Origin: Leuctra nigra
Lineage: Eukaryota; Arthropoda; Insecta; Plecoptera; Leuctridae
DNA: 64,000 nt
Reading direction: 5' to 3'
NCBI GenBank assembly: GCA_934045905.1
Contig: OW203769.1
Span: 13,733,705 to 13,797,704, forward strand
Shown: positions 33,551 to 44,965 of the stretch, in pieces
Position numbering within the stretch: the stretch's first letter is position 1
Layout of the letters: each line of letters starts with the position of its first letter
Program-made: the position numbers and the translations under genes
The notes under the pieces: model-generated
The model's input: the letters and a program-made list of their open reading frames with translations, nothing else
Databases searched by the model: none
Told to the model about the DNA's origin: nothing

Positions 33551-36500
33551 CCCTACAAACACTGGGAGGTCCCTGGACGCGTCCTAGGCCGTCCCAGATG
33601 GGCGTACGGGCCTGCCCAGGGACCTCCCGTCTTATGGGTGATTAGCATGGAGTGAGACTCCCGGGGCCTGCCACTGGGAATAAGCCCGGGCGGCGGCCTG
33701 GGCCGTACCATGACGCCCGCGCGGGAGGTATGGGCCGTCCCTGGACCCTCCCGGGCGGCCCGCGCGGGAGGCATAGGCCGGCCCTGGCCCCCGCCCGGGC
33801 GGCCCGGGCGGGAGCAGCTGCTCGCTTTGTAGCCCCCTCCCCCTACGCACATTCCATAACGGTCACGTGCTAGCTTGCTAGGTACACTCTCATTCAAAAT
33901 GCAGTACCTACAAAACGTGCCTCTGATCCAGACACGTGCATATAGGCACTAATTTTGAATGCGAATGTACCTGGAAAAAATACGTTTCATTAAGACATAA
34001 TTAATTGCAAACGTAAGTGACACGAGAAACGGGATTTTTTCACAATTTCGGAGAGTGGGCGTTGCCATACGAAAAAAATAATCCAGGTATTTTCTTCCAG
34101 GGTCAATGTATTAGTTCACAGTTCACGGAATATTTCACAACAGTTGTAATTTGTTATGTCAACTAGAAGAACAGTAGGTACCTACTCAAACACATTAGAA
34201 ATGCATTTAAATGGTCAAATATTAATAAAAAAAAAATAGTCGGTACCTATATTATAAAGTTAATCAGTGGTTATTGGAAGTTATTTTATCTCGCCATGTT
34301 TCCCTATTGTTTGAAAGCTGTTCCACTGACCTGACACATTACCTAAGGTACCTCCTACTGTTTTTTTTTAACGCATTTTTATTTGGAGGAAATATTTTGG
34401 GATCATTTGAAATCCTCAACTTGACTGTCACATAATGGGGAAGTCTCGTGAAATTCAGATTTCAGAATAATAGACCCTTATTTTATGAAAGTTGATTATG
34501 TTGCTGAACACAGATGTGATTTTATTTTTGCTGTGGGATGAATAGTTTTCAAGGAATGAATTTACAAAGTTTGATTACTTTTAACAGGAAAATTTACAGA
34601 AAATTGACAGATGATCCACAATGGTAACACATTAGTGTAAGTGGATTCTTGTAATACGTCGTTTTTCCCGCCAAAAGTCCCATTATAATTGAATTTCATT
34701 TGCATGAATTAATTTTTAACATTTCGCGGGTGACAAATGTCAGTAATTATTTGCGTTGATATTTAAAAACTTACTGGAACAAAATTTCTAGAGACTTAAG
34801 TATTACCTACCTTATTCATAAAAAAATGAAGAAGGATAAAAAGATCCATAATTTTTGTTTATGAATCAGTTGTTGGATTTTGAAATTAGCAATTATTTTT
34901 TGATAATCTCTTACAGGACGATTGAATCGTTTCAATAATAATTTTTTCACGTACTCTTCCCTACTTACCTACTTAGGTACTATATTGTTTTGATAAATTA
35001 CAAAAAATAAAATGCTACACATAGAAGATTCACTTCAATTGAATTTTAGGAATAATAAAGAGCAGGAAAACACACGAAAATTAAAAAAAAAACAGTTTCA
35101 TATAATATAAACGTATATTATTGTAAAAGATTATACTACCACATCACTTAAAATTTTTAAATGTCCTTCAACCTTCACACGTCACATAGTATCAAAACAT
35201 TCTGAGGTAGGTACTACCTGGCAGTGAGTCTGGCACGCTGTCTCTTTATCGACAAGACACAATTCGGATTTTACTTCACTCACGGATATGTTGGCACAAT
35301 TTTTCATCTTCAGTTTTTCAAGAAAATGAATGCTATTGAATACGTATTTCTTTCATCTGAAAAAATAAAATTGCAAAGTATTTAGGTAATGTACCTTGTA
35401 CTAATAATGTTCGCAAGATATTTGCAATTATTTATTATTGTAGGTACAGATTCTAACCTAAACAAGATTTATACAAGATCTTGAAAAGTTTAGCAAGATC
35501 ATGCAGCGTATTGTTAGAAGTGTTTTTTATTTTTTGTGTAAATTTTTATTCGGTCAGACCAATGAAAGTCCAACATTTACAAGATCTTGTTATCAGTAAG
35601 ATCTTGTTAATTTTGTCAATATTTAACACTATTATTATGCTATGCTCAAAAGAATTTTCCGATTTAATGGCCAGATACTGGATTCCATCCATAAATTATT
35701 AGCACACGGTCTTGTGGTGTCGAGGACTGACATCCGCAATCTACGTGGATGCAACTTCTTTTGAGCATGAGGCTGCCTAGCAAATAGTTTCTACCTACTA
35801 CACAAGAACTATTTATGTAAATAACCCTAAAAAAAGAAAGATAGATTCAATGAAGAATTTGTAAATTGATAGGATAAACTTCTTGGCAATGAATAATACA
35901 AAAATCACTTTTGTGTTGTGTGACCTGCCACAATAATCACTTGAGGTACAATTATTACCATTAGGTACACTATTTATTTAAAACCCCAATAAAAATTTGA
36001 AACATTCTATATTGCATAAATGTGATTTATAGGTAAGGTTAGAGGAAATACTACACATATAAAATACTAAAATGTGGCTTACCATCAGAGAGTTCTGAAT
36101 CATTACATCTGTAGGGTAGATAACATTTAATCCATTTACTCGATGAAGTCCCAAGTCCTGTGCATCTTCAGAATTCTCGCTAATTTGCCAAGAAGTAAAT
36201 TTACTTTTTAATTGAAGTAGGTAGGCAATTAAATCGACTCTAGAATAAGAGCAGGGCAAGTTCACGGTGAATCTGTAGAACCTACAAAAAGTAAGGTGAA
36301 AGTTAGCAACTCAAATTAATTTCCTCTCAGCCATTCCGTGTTACGGGTGTACGGGTGTAAGATGCTATGTTCAGCATCTTATTCATCAAAATAAAAATAG
36401 TTCTAGGATCATTGTGCAGCCTTCTAAATTTTTTATGTAATTTAGGTACATGGTTCGACACGAAATTTAAATTTAAATGCGGTCCCACAATTTTACTGAT

Positions 36501-38171
36501 AACAAAATAACTATTCAAACTTAAAAAAAAACTGATTACATATTTGGAATCAGCAAGAAAATACCATGAATTTAATATAAAAACATGCTGATTTATTTAC
36601 ATTTAATAATTCAGCAGTCATCATGTATTATGTGGCATATGTCTGCATTCGCATGGAATGGCTGCTCTCTTACCACCGGCGCGTTAGAGGAAATTCAAAA
36701 GGTGCGGTTTATTTTTTTGGATGACAACATTCAATCTCAAAAATTTTACTACGTATTTGAATGAAGCGGGACCACCATTCAATGTATGTATCTACTACCT
36801 CCGACAAGAATGTAATTTCCATGCAACATAATTTTTACTTTCGGATCACAGCAAAAATGTTTGTTATTGGCCTTGTAAGGTACCTACATAAACAAAAATA
36901 ATTGATGTATATCTAAAATCCTTGATAAAGTTAAATAATTAAAAATAATGAATATATTTACCACTCTGCTCGGTTCGGTTCTTAATGTTTCGGCTCGGTT
37001 TGACGATACAGCTTGGTTCGCTCGCAGGACGAATACGCGCTTTGTTTCTGGAGTTCAATATCTTAATAGCCTATTTTCTTCCAGAGTAGATTCACCTTTA
37101 ACAAGTAACATTATTAAAACTGCAGTAGGTACCTTGGTAGGTATGTGGGATGGTTATTGGTTAATGTAGAGGTGAAAATATTCCCAAAATAGGCGGAGGT
37201 ACGTACTAGGTAGGTACCTACAGGTAGGGTTTCCTACTGACTACTACCACTGATATGTATAGACTACCACGCCAAGCAAACTGTTTACCTACTTTATTTA
37301 TTTTATAAATACCTAAACTACCTAGTTGGAAATTTTACTTTGCATAAATTGCTACATTTCAAAAATTTACATGTGAGGTTAATGTTTACTGAACATTGGT
37401 CACACTACCTATTGGTTTATTAGTATCCCCAGCATACAAAACTAAAGTAACAACGATTAATGCCTGGATACTTATGTAGTTGTGATGAAGACTCACCTTC
37501 AATGGGTTGTATGGCTCTGTGATGAAAATCCAAACAAAAGAGGCACAACAAAACTGTAATTATTTCACGATTTGTGTCACATTAAATGGTTTGAACTGAG
37601 ACAAACTATTCAGCAGTGAACACTGCATTCACGGACACAGATAATAATTGAAATCACATTCAAAATCACTCAAAAGGACGTAAACTACACACTCATGACA
37701 CTCTGTAAAATATCAACAAACGTCAAACGCCGCGTTTGAAATGAAGAAGGGAGAACGGAAACAAGTTGATTCACGAAGATGGCCGACTGCCGAGTTCATA
37801 AAAGAAACTTTACTAATAACGTTTAAAATGGTATGAATACTTTGCTTTGGAATTGTAAACATATTTATTCTTAAATCAATATATCCATGTGAAAGGTAGA
37901 TGTAATTATTATAGAAATGAAGTTATAAATATGAAAAAAATAAGTCATTAGAGCAGCTCAAATTCAAACAGTCGTAGCGCCCGCGCGGGCCGTCCCTAGC
38001 CATTCCCGGGCGGGACCAAGACGGGACATTCCTAGAAATTTTACAGCCAGATAAAACGGATCGGTTGGGCTCCGTTGGGCAGGCCCGGGGCATGCCCTAG
38101 TAGTTCCCGCCCGGGACGTCCCACTTGGGCGCTAGATGGGCAGAAGCCCGGGCCGCCCAGTGTTTGTAGGG
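33551..38171. mobile_element. 4.6-kb DNA transposon inserted in the Gypsy integrase gene
   Basis: The ends are perfect 16-bp inverted repeats (CCCTACAAACACTGGG), flanked by a 2-bp CA (33549-33550 and 38172-38173). About 300 bp at the left and 200 bp at the right are very GC-rich, with many short palindromic CCCGGGCGGG/GTCCCTGG-like motifs, while the 4-kb core is AT-rich. The excised pol frame is continuous, which fixes the borders. No transposase ORF above 100 codons is present, so it is non-autonomous or has a heavily intron-split gene. A 2-bp duplication with CCC ends does not match the common TA, TTAA or 8-bp classes. I leave the superfamily open. Confidence 0.9.
36083..36281 (-). CDS. Exon-like segment inside the DNA transposon
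   Basis: On the minus strand a good acceptor (ACTTTTTGTAG) precedes 199 nt open in one frame (FYRFTVNLPCSYSRVDLIAY, then KSKFTSWQISENSEDAQDLG and NVIYPTDVMIQNSLM). It ends at a consensus donor, ATG|GTAAGC. A second candidate donor (GAAG|GTGAGT at 37496) lies upstream, and the GCCATCTT motif at about 37775-37785 may belong to a promoter. Joining the two does not give a long ORF in this frame (a stop falls at the junction), so translation might start inside the exon. The protein is unknown. It could be part of a spliced transposase or a captured host gene. Confidence 0.35.
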
Positions 38172-41100
38172 CAACTCCCAGCATTTTACTCACTTCGGCG
38201 AAGAATTTTGACACATAGTTTGGGCCGTTGTCTGAGATAAGAACCTTTGGCATGGCATGATCTACGACTACATGCTTAACGAACGCCCTTGCAGTAGTTC
38301 TCGCAGTTTGATTTGGAATTGGTACCAGTATTATCCACTTAGTTAGTCCACAAAGAAATGACATAATGTACCTATTTTGGGCCTTGGAGGGCTTCAAAGG
38401 ACCCACAATGTCCGTATAAACGACCGACATGGCTTGGTTTATGACTGGTTTTCTTCCCATAGGTGCTCGATTGGCTGTCTTCCGCGGGTGGCGCTTCTGG
38501 CATTCGGGACAACACTTGACATAGTTATCTACCGCCTTATGCATTCCGCTGAAGTACACCTGCAACTTCATCAAGGCCAAGGTCCTATCCTTCCCACCGT
38601 GCGCAGACATCGTGGGCAGACAATGAAAAGCCGCAATAACTTCTTTCTGGTAAGTTTTGGGAATAACCAACTGATCTTCTCTCTCACCTAGCTTTCTTTT
38701 CCTATAAAGAATCTTATCAAGGTCCAGATAGTAATTAAGATTTGTTGTTTCTTCCTTCGCAAGCTGATCTATTATAGGAATAAGTTGTTCGTCTTTGCCC
38801 TGTTGTATTTTTATCTGGAACCTGTCTAGAATAGGAAAACAAGATCTCTCGCCTTTGATACCTGTAATCAGATTAACCTGTGCAGGTGCTCGTGATAAAC
38901 AATCGGCCACGACATTGCGATGACCTTGAATATGCTCTATAGTATGATCAAACTCGAGCAAGGTCAAGGCCCACCTACTTTGGCGCGCAGAGGGCCGGGG
39001 CAATGATAAGGCATACGTGATACTAGCCTGATCCGTTCTTATCAACACCTTTGTTCCCCATACCCACACGTAAAACGTTTTAAGTGCATTTATGACTCCC
39101 AAAAGTTCCTTATCTACTGTTCCATACCGCGTCTCGGTATCTTTCAGAACTCGAGAAGTGTAGGCAATGGGACGTTCTACGCCATCTATTTCTTGGCTAA
39201 GCATGCCTCCGATTGCATAATCTGATGCATCCGTTGTGACTATGAAAGTTTTAGTCATGTCAGGGTAGGCTAAACATGGTTTGGTTGTTAACATCTCTTT
39301 CAATTTTGAAAACGCCACTTCTTGTTCTTCCCTCCAATCAAAGGGGTAGTTTTTTCTTGTAAGCTTTATTAGGGGAAAACTGACATCTGCAAAATTTGAG
39401 AAGTGTCGGCGATAGTATCCACACATGCCTAAAAATCTCTTGATCTCAGTTATATTTCGAGGTCTCGGGAAGTTAACCACTGCGGAAATTGACTTTGGAT
39501 TCGGTTTTACCCCTTCTCTTGATAAATGGAACCCCAAGTAAATTACGGAGTTTCGAAGTATTCTGGACTTTTTAGGATTTAGTTTAAGTCCATTTTTATG
39601 GAGTCTTTCCAATACTTCTGCCAAACGTTCCATGTGCTGCTCAATGGTGTCGGAAAACAACAAAATGTCATCAATGTAGCAAGATAAATAAGGCAATCCC
39701 ATCATGACGTCATCAATTAGGCGTTGAAATGCCAAAGGGGATGTTTTTAAGCCGTAGGGCATTCTGTTGAAAAAAAATTGATCGGATATGGTGGAAAAAC
39801 TAGTCTTATACCGGTCTTCCTTGGCCACGCCTACCAGGTGAAAAGAATTTTTTAAATCAAGGGAAGTAAAATACTTTGCTTTTCCAACTCTGTCAATCAA
39901 TTCCACAATTGAAGGGGTGGGATTCCCAAGGGGTATCAAATGTTCATTCAGATATCTATAATCAATAACGAGCCGCCATTGCTGGGGCTCTCCAGGGCCT
40001 GTGGCCTTGGGGACCACTAAAGATGGCGAGCACCAAGGGGACGTGCACCGTTCAATTACTCCGTCCGTTAGCATATCAGAGACAATCTTGTCTACAAATT
40101 CACGCTGGAGATAGGGTACACGATAGGGGGTTTGTTTTTTGGGTGTAACATCATCTAAATCTAATTTGTGCACCGCCGTAGGGTGTAACCCTAACTCGTC
40201 CCCATCCAGGTGATATACACTATGATATTGCATAATCAAGGCCCTTATTTGCTCGTGCGCTTCAACCGGTATTTCTTGCATCTTTCCCATGCCCCAGATT
40301 AATTTTAATCTCTCTTCTGGGTCCGTAATTGGCGGTATTGGTATGTACGGATAATGATATTTCGGATCCTCAATTATAATGGCCACTCTTGCTATCTCTT
40401 CTGGACTCCTGTCATCTGTTTCTTTGGTCGCCTGAGATATTTTCCTGACTTTACCCAGTAACGTACCTTCCGCGATGTTTATAGCACGCCTAGACAAATT
40501 GACAGCATGAACTGGTAATTGCAAGTCTAAGTTTTCTTCATAGATTGCTTCTACTAGCTTTATGCCGGGTATTAACCTTGAACTGGGCTCAAAAATTACA
40601 CTTTTACTAGTGCTTTCTTGCAGGTTTGTGTACAATAACCTTTTTTGTCTTCCTATGCACCAAACCGCTGATGAAGCCGGCACCTCCACTGCGTTTTTCA
40701 CAAACAGTGTTGAACATCTCGTTTGAAATACTACATTAACTCTTTGAATCACTTTTGAACTGGACGCTTGTTCCTCCGAGGTGTCAGTTGTTTCAACTTT
40801 TCTCTTGGAAGCCTTTTTATGTAGTTTCTTTCCTGGAATACTTTTCCCCCTGACTTCACATCTTTCCTTGAAAGACATATCGGGAGTAATAATGTCTTCT
40901 TCCACATCTTCAATAGTGACTCTCTCAATCTCTTTCTCGGTTTGCTTCCCAATATTTGTTTGTTCTTCACTCTTTTCAATTTTCTCCATCTCTTCCACTC
41001 CATACAGGTTTCTAAAACCTTCTGTTAAATCTTCTTCTTCTCCGCGATTTGCCGTGGTAATTATTTCCACTTCGGCATCTTGTTTCCACCTAACCTTTTG

Positions 41101-43394
41101 GAAAATGTTACGTCTCTTCCTCTTCCGAGGATACCTGATCATATTCACTTGTCTCAAATTACCGGAATCGCCACTAATTACAAAACAGTTTAATTTTTGT
41201 AAACAATTCATTTTTCTCCAATTTTTCTCTTTTGAGTTTTTAGTTATCCATTGCGATACCTTTTTCTGGTATGATGTCAATCTATCATTACAATAATTAA
41301 ACACTAAATTTTCATTTCCACATGCCTCGAGAGGGTTTTCCAAATCACCACATGCCTCGAGAGGGTTTTCCAAATCACCACATGCCTCGAGAGGGTTTTT
41401 CTTATTACCACATGCCTCGAGAGGGTTTTCCAAATCACCATATGCCTCGAGAGGGTTTTCCAAATCACCACATGCCTCGAGAGGGTTTTCCAAATCACCA
41501 CATGCCTCGAGAGGGTTTTCCAAATCACCACATGCCTCGAGAGGGTTTTCCAAATCACCACATGCCTCGAGAGGGTTTTTCTTATTACCACATGCCTCGA
41601 GAGGGTTTTCCAAATCACCATATGCCTCGAGAGGGTTTTCCAAATCACCACATGCCTCGAGAGGGTTTTCCAAATCACCACATGCCTCGAGAGGGTTTTC
41701 CAAATCACCACATGCCTCGAGAGGGTTTTCCAAATCACCACATGCCTCGAGAGGGGTTTTCATATTTGTTATGAATAATTCTTCATTAGTATTACTCTGT
41801 TCTTCTTTCGCTGGTATTTTCCATACGTTATTAATATTTTCATCCTGATTTATTCTGACAAGATTTACTAGTGGCTCTTCTCTGTCCTGTAATTTAACTA
41901 AGTTTGAAACACTCACATCTACCTCTTTTTCTTCACTGATGGAGGTCAGATACTTAGAGGCTATCATTTTCTGGGTTAAAGCTCCGATTCTTAAACCACT
42001 TTTAGCCTCTTCACCTGCATCCCTTAGACTTCCCCACGAGTCTAGCATTTTTACTGTTTGTTTAGCATGTTTGAAATTATTGGTCTTGGAGCCTATTGTG
42101 GTGGATTCTTGATCCACAGACTCGCTTTCCTCCAATCGTCTCTTCAGTGTCTTATGTGGCTCTTTTAAACTTACACAGTTCTTTGCCTCTTCACATTTTT
42201 CTAAGTGGTTTCTTTCAGTATTTAATGGATCGTTAATTTCTTGAATCGGGCTCCTTTGGACATAAAACTCTTCCTTATCTTGCTCATCTGATCCCAGTGC
42301 TTGTTGTATGTCTAATTTATGATTTTGAACCTGTTCTGGGTAGGTTAGTTCATGTGCTTGGTTTATTGAAGCGGGTGGCCAGTGACACGCGATTACTTCT
42401 ATATCGGTTTCCTTGAAGGCCAAAATTACTTCTGCTTTAACTGGTTCCCATTCCAATCTGTCTAACCCACATCCTAAACGAGGAATCGCTAGACGCTTAA
42501 TGTTATGTTGAACACATAATTTTTTTAAAGTTCCCAGAGTCTTCACAAACACATTAAAGTCTGGTTTTTGATATGCAAATTCCTTTGTTACCATGCTATA
42601 TACAAAGCGATTATGATCACGGATGTACAATATGCCTCCCACACATTTAATTTTCCCTTTCCAGTCTTTTAGCTCGGGAAAACGCTTTACAAACTCTACG
42701 GCTAGTCCTTTCGACTGGACTGCATCCTTAGATATACATTGTGTCAAGGAAACATCATCATCATTATCAAAAATATCCCTTTCTAATTCTACAAACTTAA
42801 ATGTATGTTTAGTGTCTTTAGACACTGACTGTACATTGCCTAAATTAAGTGACCAATTTATCCCACACGGGCATTGAACTTGATGGTAATCTGATGGTAT
42901 TCCTGTCTGGATAAACACTTCTGATACCCCATCATTTCCATAGCTGACAATGTTTTCTTTATCTATCAGTAACTTATTACTAGTATCTAAGATTAGGCCA
43001 TAGGCGCGCATAAAGTTATATCCAAGTATGCCCCCACCCCCAGTATTAAGCTCATCACTACACACTATAAATCTAAAATTATATATCTTATTTCCTAATT
43101 TCAGATTTACGTCTGAATACCCAACAACCGGTAATGCTGATCCCGTGACTGACAGTATGGGTTCCTCTGCTCGATAGATGGGGATGCCAGCCCTCTGGAC
43201 CAACCCCTGATGCAGGATGCTTACATCTGCACCACTGTCTATCAGCATACGGTATGATATAATAGTTCTAGCATCTATACCGACTATGAAACTATTTACA
43301 ATTGGCTTTACATCTCTCCCTCCGGAATTATAATTTTCATGACAACATTTGTTCGACTGAATAGTTAAGGGTGGCTCCTGGGAGGGTTCAGTTA
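38041..43394 (-). CDS. Gypsy Pol, 5' part: protease, macrodomain, repeat, RT, RNase H, integrase
   Basis: The frame opens at about 43423 (overlapping the end of gag in -1) and has its first Met at 43248. The 1735 codons from there include transposon read-through after 38172. Domains by residue from that Met: retropepsin, 1-95 (LIDSGADVS, ILGYNF); OARD1-type macrodomain, about 148-292; variable Glu/Lys-rich linker with the 10-residue repeat, 499-645; spacer before RT (VEVPASSAVW); reverse transcriptase with CYIDDILLFSD (Asp pair at about 1193-1194); RNase H (VTTDASDYAIGG, RTDQAS); integrase with its zinc domain (CPECQK) and the first two catalytic Asp (VYTDIVGPL, LISDNGPNY). The insertion at 38172 removes the rest of the integrase. 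A Pol of about 2200 residues is roughly twice the usual Ty3/Gypsy length. It replicates the element in cytoplasmic particles and inserts the DNA copy. Confidence 0.92.
41322..41754 (-). repeat. In-frame 30-bp tandem repeat in Pol, 15 copies
   Basis: Each unit encodes about NPLEACGDLE. Variants EAYGDLE and EACGNKK recur in fixed order, so six units (180 bp) form a higher-order repeat present twice plus a partial. DNA identity between units is near-perfect, so expansion is recent. It sits in the linker between the macrodomain and the RT and adds about 145 residues. Confidence 0.95.
42373..42807 (-). other. OARD1/TARG1-type macrodomain within Gypsy Pol
   Basis: Residues about 148-292 of the Pol frame follow the fold order of OARD1 (TARG1). 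They have an FxxVxxDIF start, TQCISKD, KGLAVEFVKRF, the segment VYSMVTKE holding the catalytic Lys (residue 222), a long helix, then LAIPRLGCGLDRLEWEPV holding the catalytic Asp (residue 263), and a final strand IEVIACHW. In OARD1 this Lys and Asp remove ADP-ribose from glutamate side chains and process O-acetyl-ADP-ribose. The ligand loop differs (QSKG where OARD1 has a Gly-rich MGAG), so activity is not assured. The domain is in frame and uninterrupted between protease and RT. Confidence 0.85.
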
Positions 43395-44774
43395 CTACCC
43401 TTGATAAAAATACGGTGCTCCGTTAATTGTCGGGTTTGGCTGTACCCCTTCGGCACTAGTTGTTTGAACTCCCACCGAGGATGGACCCGCTGAACTAGGC
43501 TCTTGCCTTTGAGACACCGAAGTTTCATTTTCAGAAGTCACTTGAGGAGTTAAATGTGGGCCAAAATATACAGTATGAAAAGCCTTCTCTTGACTGTAAG
43601 GCGGATACGGCCTGAAATTTTGATTCTTTTGTGCATTATCCATATTCTCCGCTCTCATTCTGATTCTGCATTCGGAAATATGATGACCCCGGCGGCCACA
43701 ATACCTGCATTCCATCTGAATTGATTGTGATGCATCTTGATTATAGTTTCCTTGTCTGGGCGTTTCTTTCACTGAATTATTTGTTATTTCGTTCTGTTTC
43801 AGCACTTCAAGAGGTGATGGGCAATTATTAGCATAATGTCCAATCCCACCGCACCGAAAACATTTTATTCCTGGGGCCGTGTTCACAGCTGCTCCCTCAC
43901 CAGTGCCCGCACGTCCACTTCGGAATTGTGGCGGTGGACCATTTCGATACCGTGATCCGGTATTGGGCATGTTAGCCAGAACTGGTCTTGAATAATTTTG
44001 ATTAGAAAATGAGGGGGACTGACCCGCGAAATCTGGTGTTTGCAACATTCCTACTCTGGGTCTAGTATTCCTTTGGTTCTCAAACTCTGTCGCTAGTTCC
44101 AATGCGTGCTCCAGCGTCTTAGGATCTCTCATCCATATTATACTCCCTCCGCTTTCTGTTCTTAATCCGCGCACAAATGTTTTAACTATTGTTCTATCGA
44201 TCATAGCCTTCGTAAGTTTAACGTCTGCCACCGACATTCCCGGGGCCTCTGCTGTTCGAATACCTGCCATCTTTAAACGAACCAAATACTGCTTGGCACT
44301 TTCGGAATTAGCTTGTTTGCAATTGTAGTACACCTGTACCGGATCTTGGCTCGAACTCGGTGCTCGGAACCAATCTACTAGCGCGGTTGTTAGGTCACTC
44401 CATGAACATCTCAATAAGCTGGGATGGCTTCCCAAGTAGTCCGCGGCGGCTCCCGTCAATCTGAGCTTCAAAATTGTCTTTTTAATGTTATCAGACCAAC
44501 CTCCCAGAGTCCCTACGGAATTTAACGATGTAATAAAATGTCTAAGTGGCACCGAGCCGGACTCACCAGAAAAGTAAGGCACCAATGGCAACAGACCGCC
44601 AATGTTTTGACTCACCGCTAACAACTCTGCCGGTATTGTAGCATCATGGCCGTCGTTTAGCTCGAAGGTGTTATCTCCATTCTCTTGTGTGTCTTCAAGA
44701 TTTTCGACCTCTTGAGTAGGTGGAAGTACTTCTTCGTATATGTTCTCCACAGACATCCTTAAGTTGCTTGTCAC
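43395..44774 (-). CDS. Gypsy Gag
   Basis: 459 codons, starting MTSNLRMSVENIYEEVLPPT and ending at the TAG at 43395-43397. The central part is a capsid-type domain (LPLVPYFSGESGSVPLRHFI, then a retrotransposon-gag-like region with W-F-P-S motifs). Two zinc knuckles follow, CFRCGGIGHYANNC and CRYCGRRGHHISEC, both perfect CX2CX4HX4C. Gag packages the RNA and forms the particle. Pol is in the -1 frame and the overlap is only about 30 nt. No canonical heptamer is obvious in it (only a T-run, TATTTTTATC), so how Pol is made is not settled. The PBS lies about 170 nt upstream of the start codon. Confidence 0.92.
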   Translation of the reverse strand: MTSNLRMSVENIYEEVLPPTQEVENLEDTQENGDNTFELNDGHDATIPAELLAVSQNIGGLLPLVPYFSGESGSVPLRHFITSLNSVGTLGGWSDNIKKTILKLRLTGAAADYLGSHPSLLRCSWSDLTTALVDWFRAPSSSQDPVQVYYNCKQANSESAKQYLVRLKMAGIRTAEAPGMSVADVKLTKAMIDRTIVKTFVRGLRTESGGSIIWMRDPKTLEHALELATEFENQRNTRPRVGMLQTPDFAGQSPSFSNQNYSRPVLANMPNTGSRYRNGPPPQFRSGRAGTGEGAAVNTAPGIKCFRCGGIGHYANNCPSPLEVLKQNEITNNSVKETPRQGNYNQDASQSIQMECRYCGRRGHHISECRIRMRAENMDNAQKNQNFRPYPPYSQEKAFHTVYFGPHLTPQVTSENETSVSQRQEPSSAGPSSVGVQTTSAEGVQPNPTINGAPYFYQG

Positions 44775-44943
44775 AAATTCAGAGTGTAAATAATAAAAGA
44801 GTCTCTGAGTTTAACCAATGAAATCGACCGAAGAAAACAAAACACAAAATTTTTTCAGATTTTATTGAAAATAATTTGACTTTTTGCAAAATTTTTTTTT
44901 GTACTTTTAACTTATCTAGACCCCTGAAAAGGGCCGATTTCAA

Positions 44944-44963
44944 GAATCCCACTTCTGACACCA
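44944..44963 (-). other. Primer-binding site for tRNA-Leu
   Basis: On the minus strand TGGTGTCAGAAGTGGGATTC is complementary to the 3' end of an insect tRNA-Leu, including CCA. It is separated from the 5' LTR by 2 nt. Confidence 0.92.
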
Positions 44964-44965
44964 AT

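Noticed and set aside
33553..33897. Proline/Gly/Arg-rich ORFs at the left end of the DNA transposon
   Set aside because: They arise from the GC-rich palindromic subterminal repeats. They are open on both strands and have no domain.
41322..41774. 150-codon plus-strand ORF of MPREGFPNHH repeats
   Set aside because: It is the antisense of the in-frame Pol repeat.
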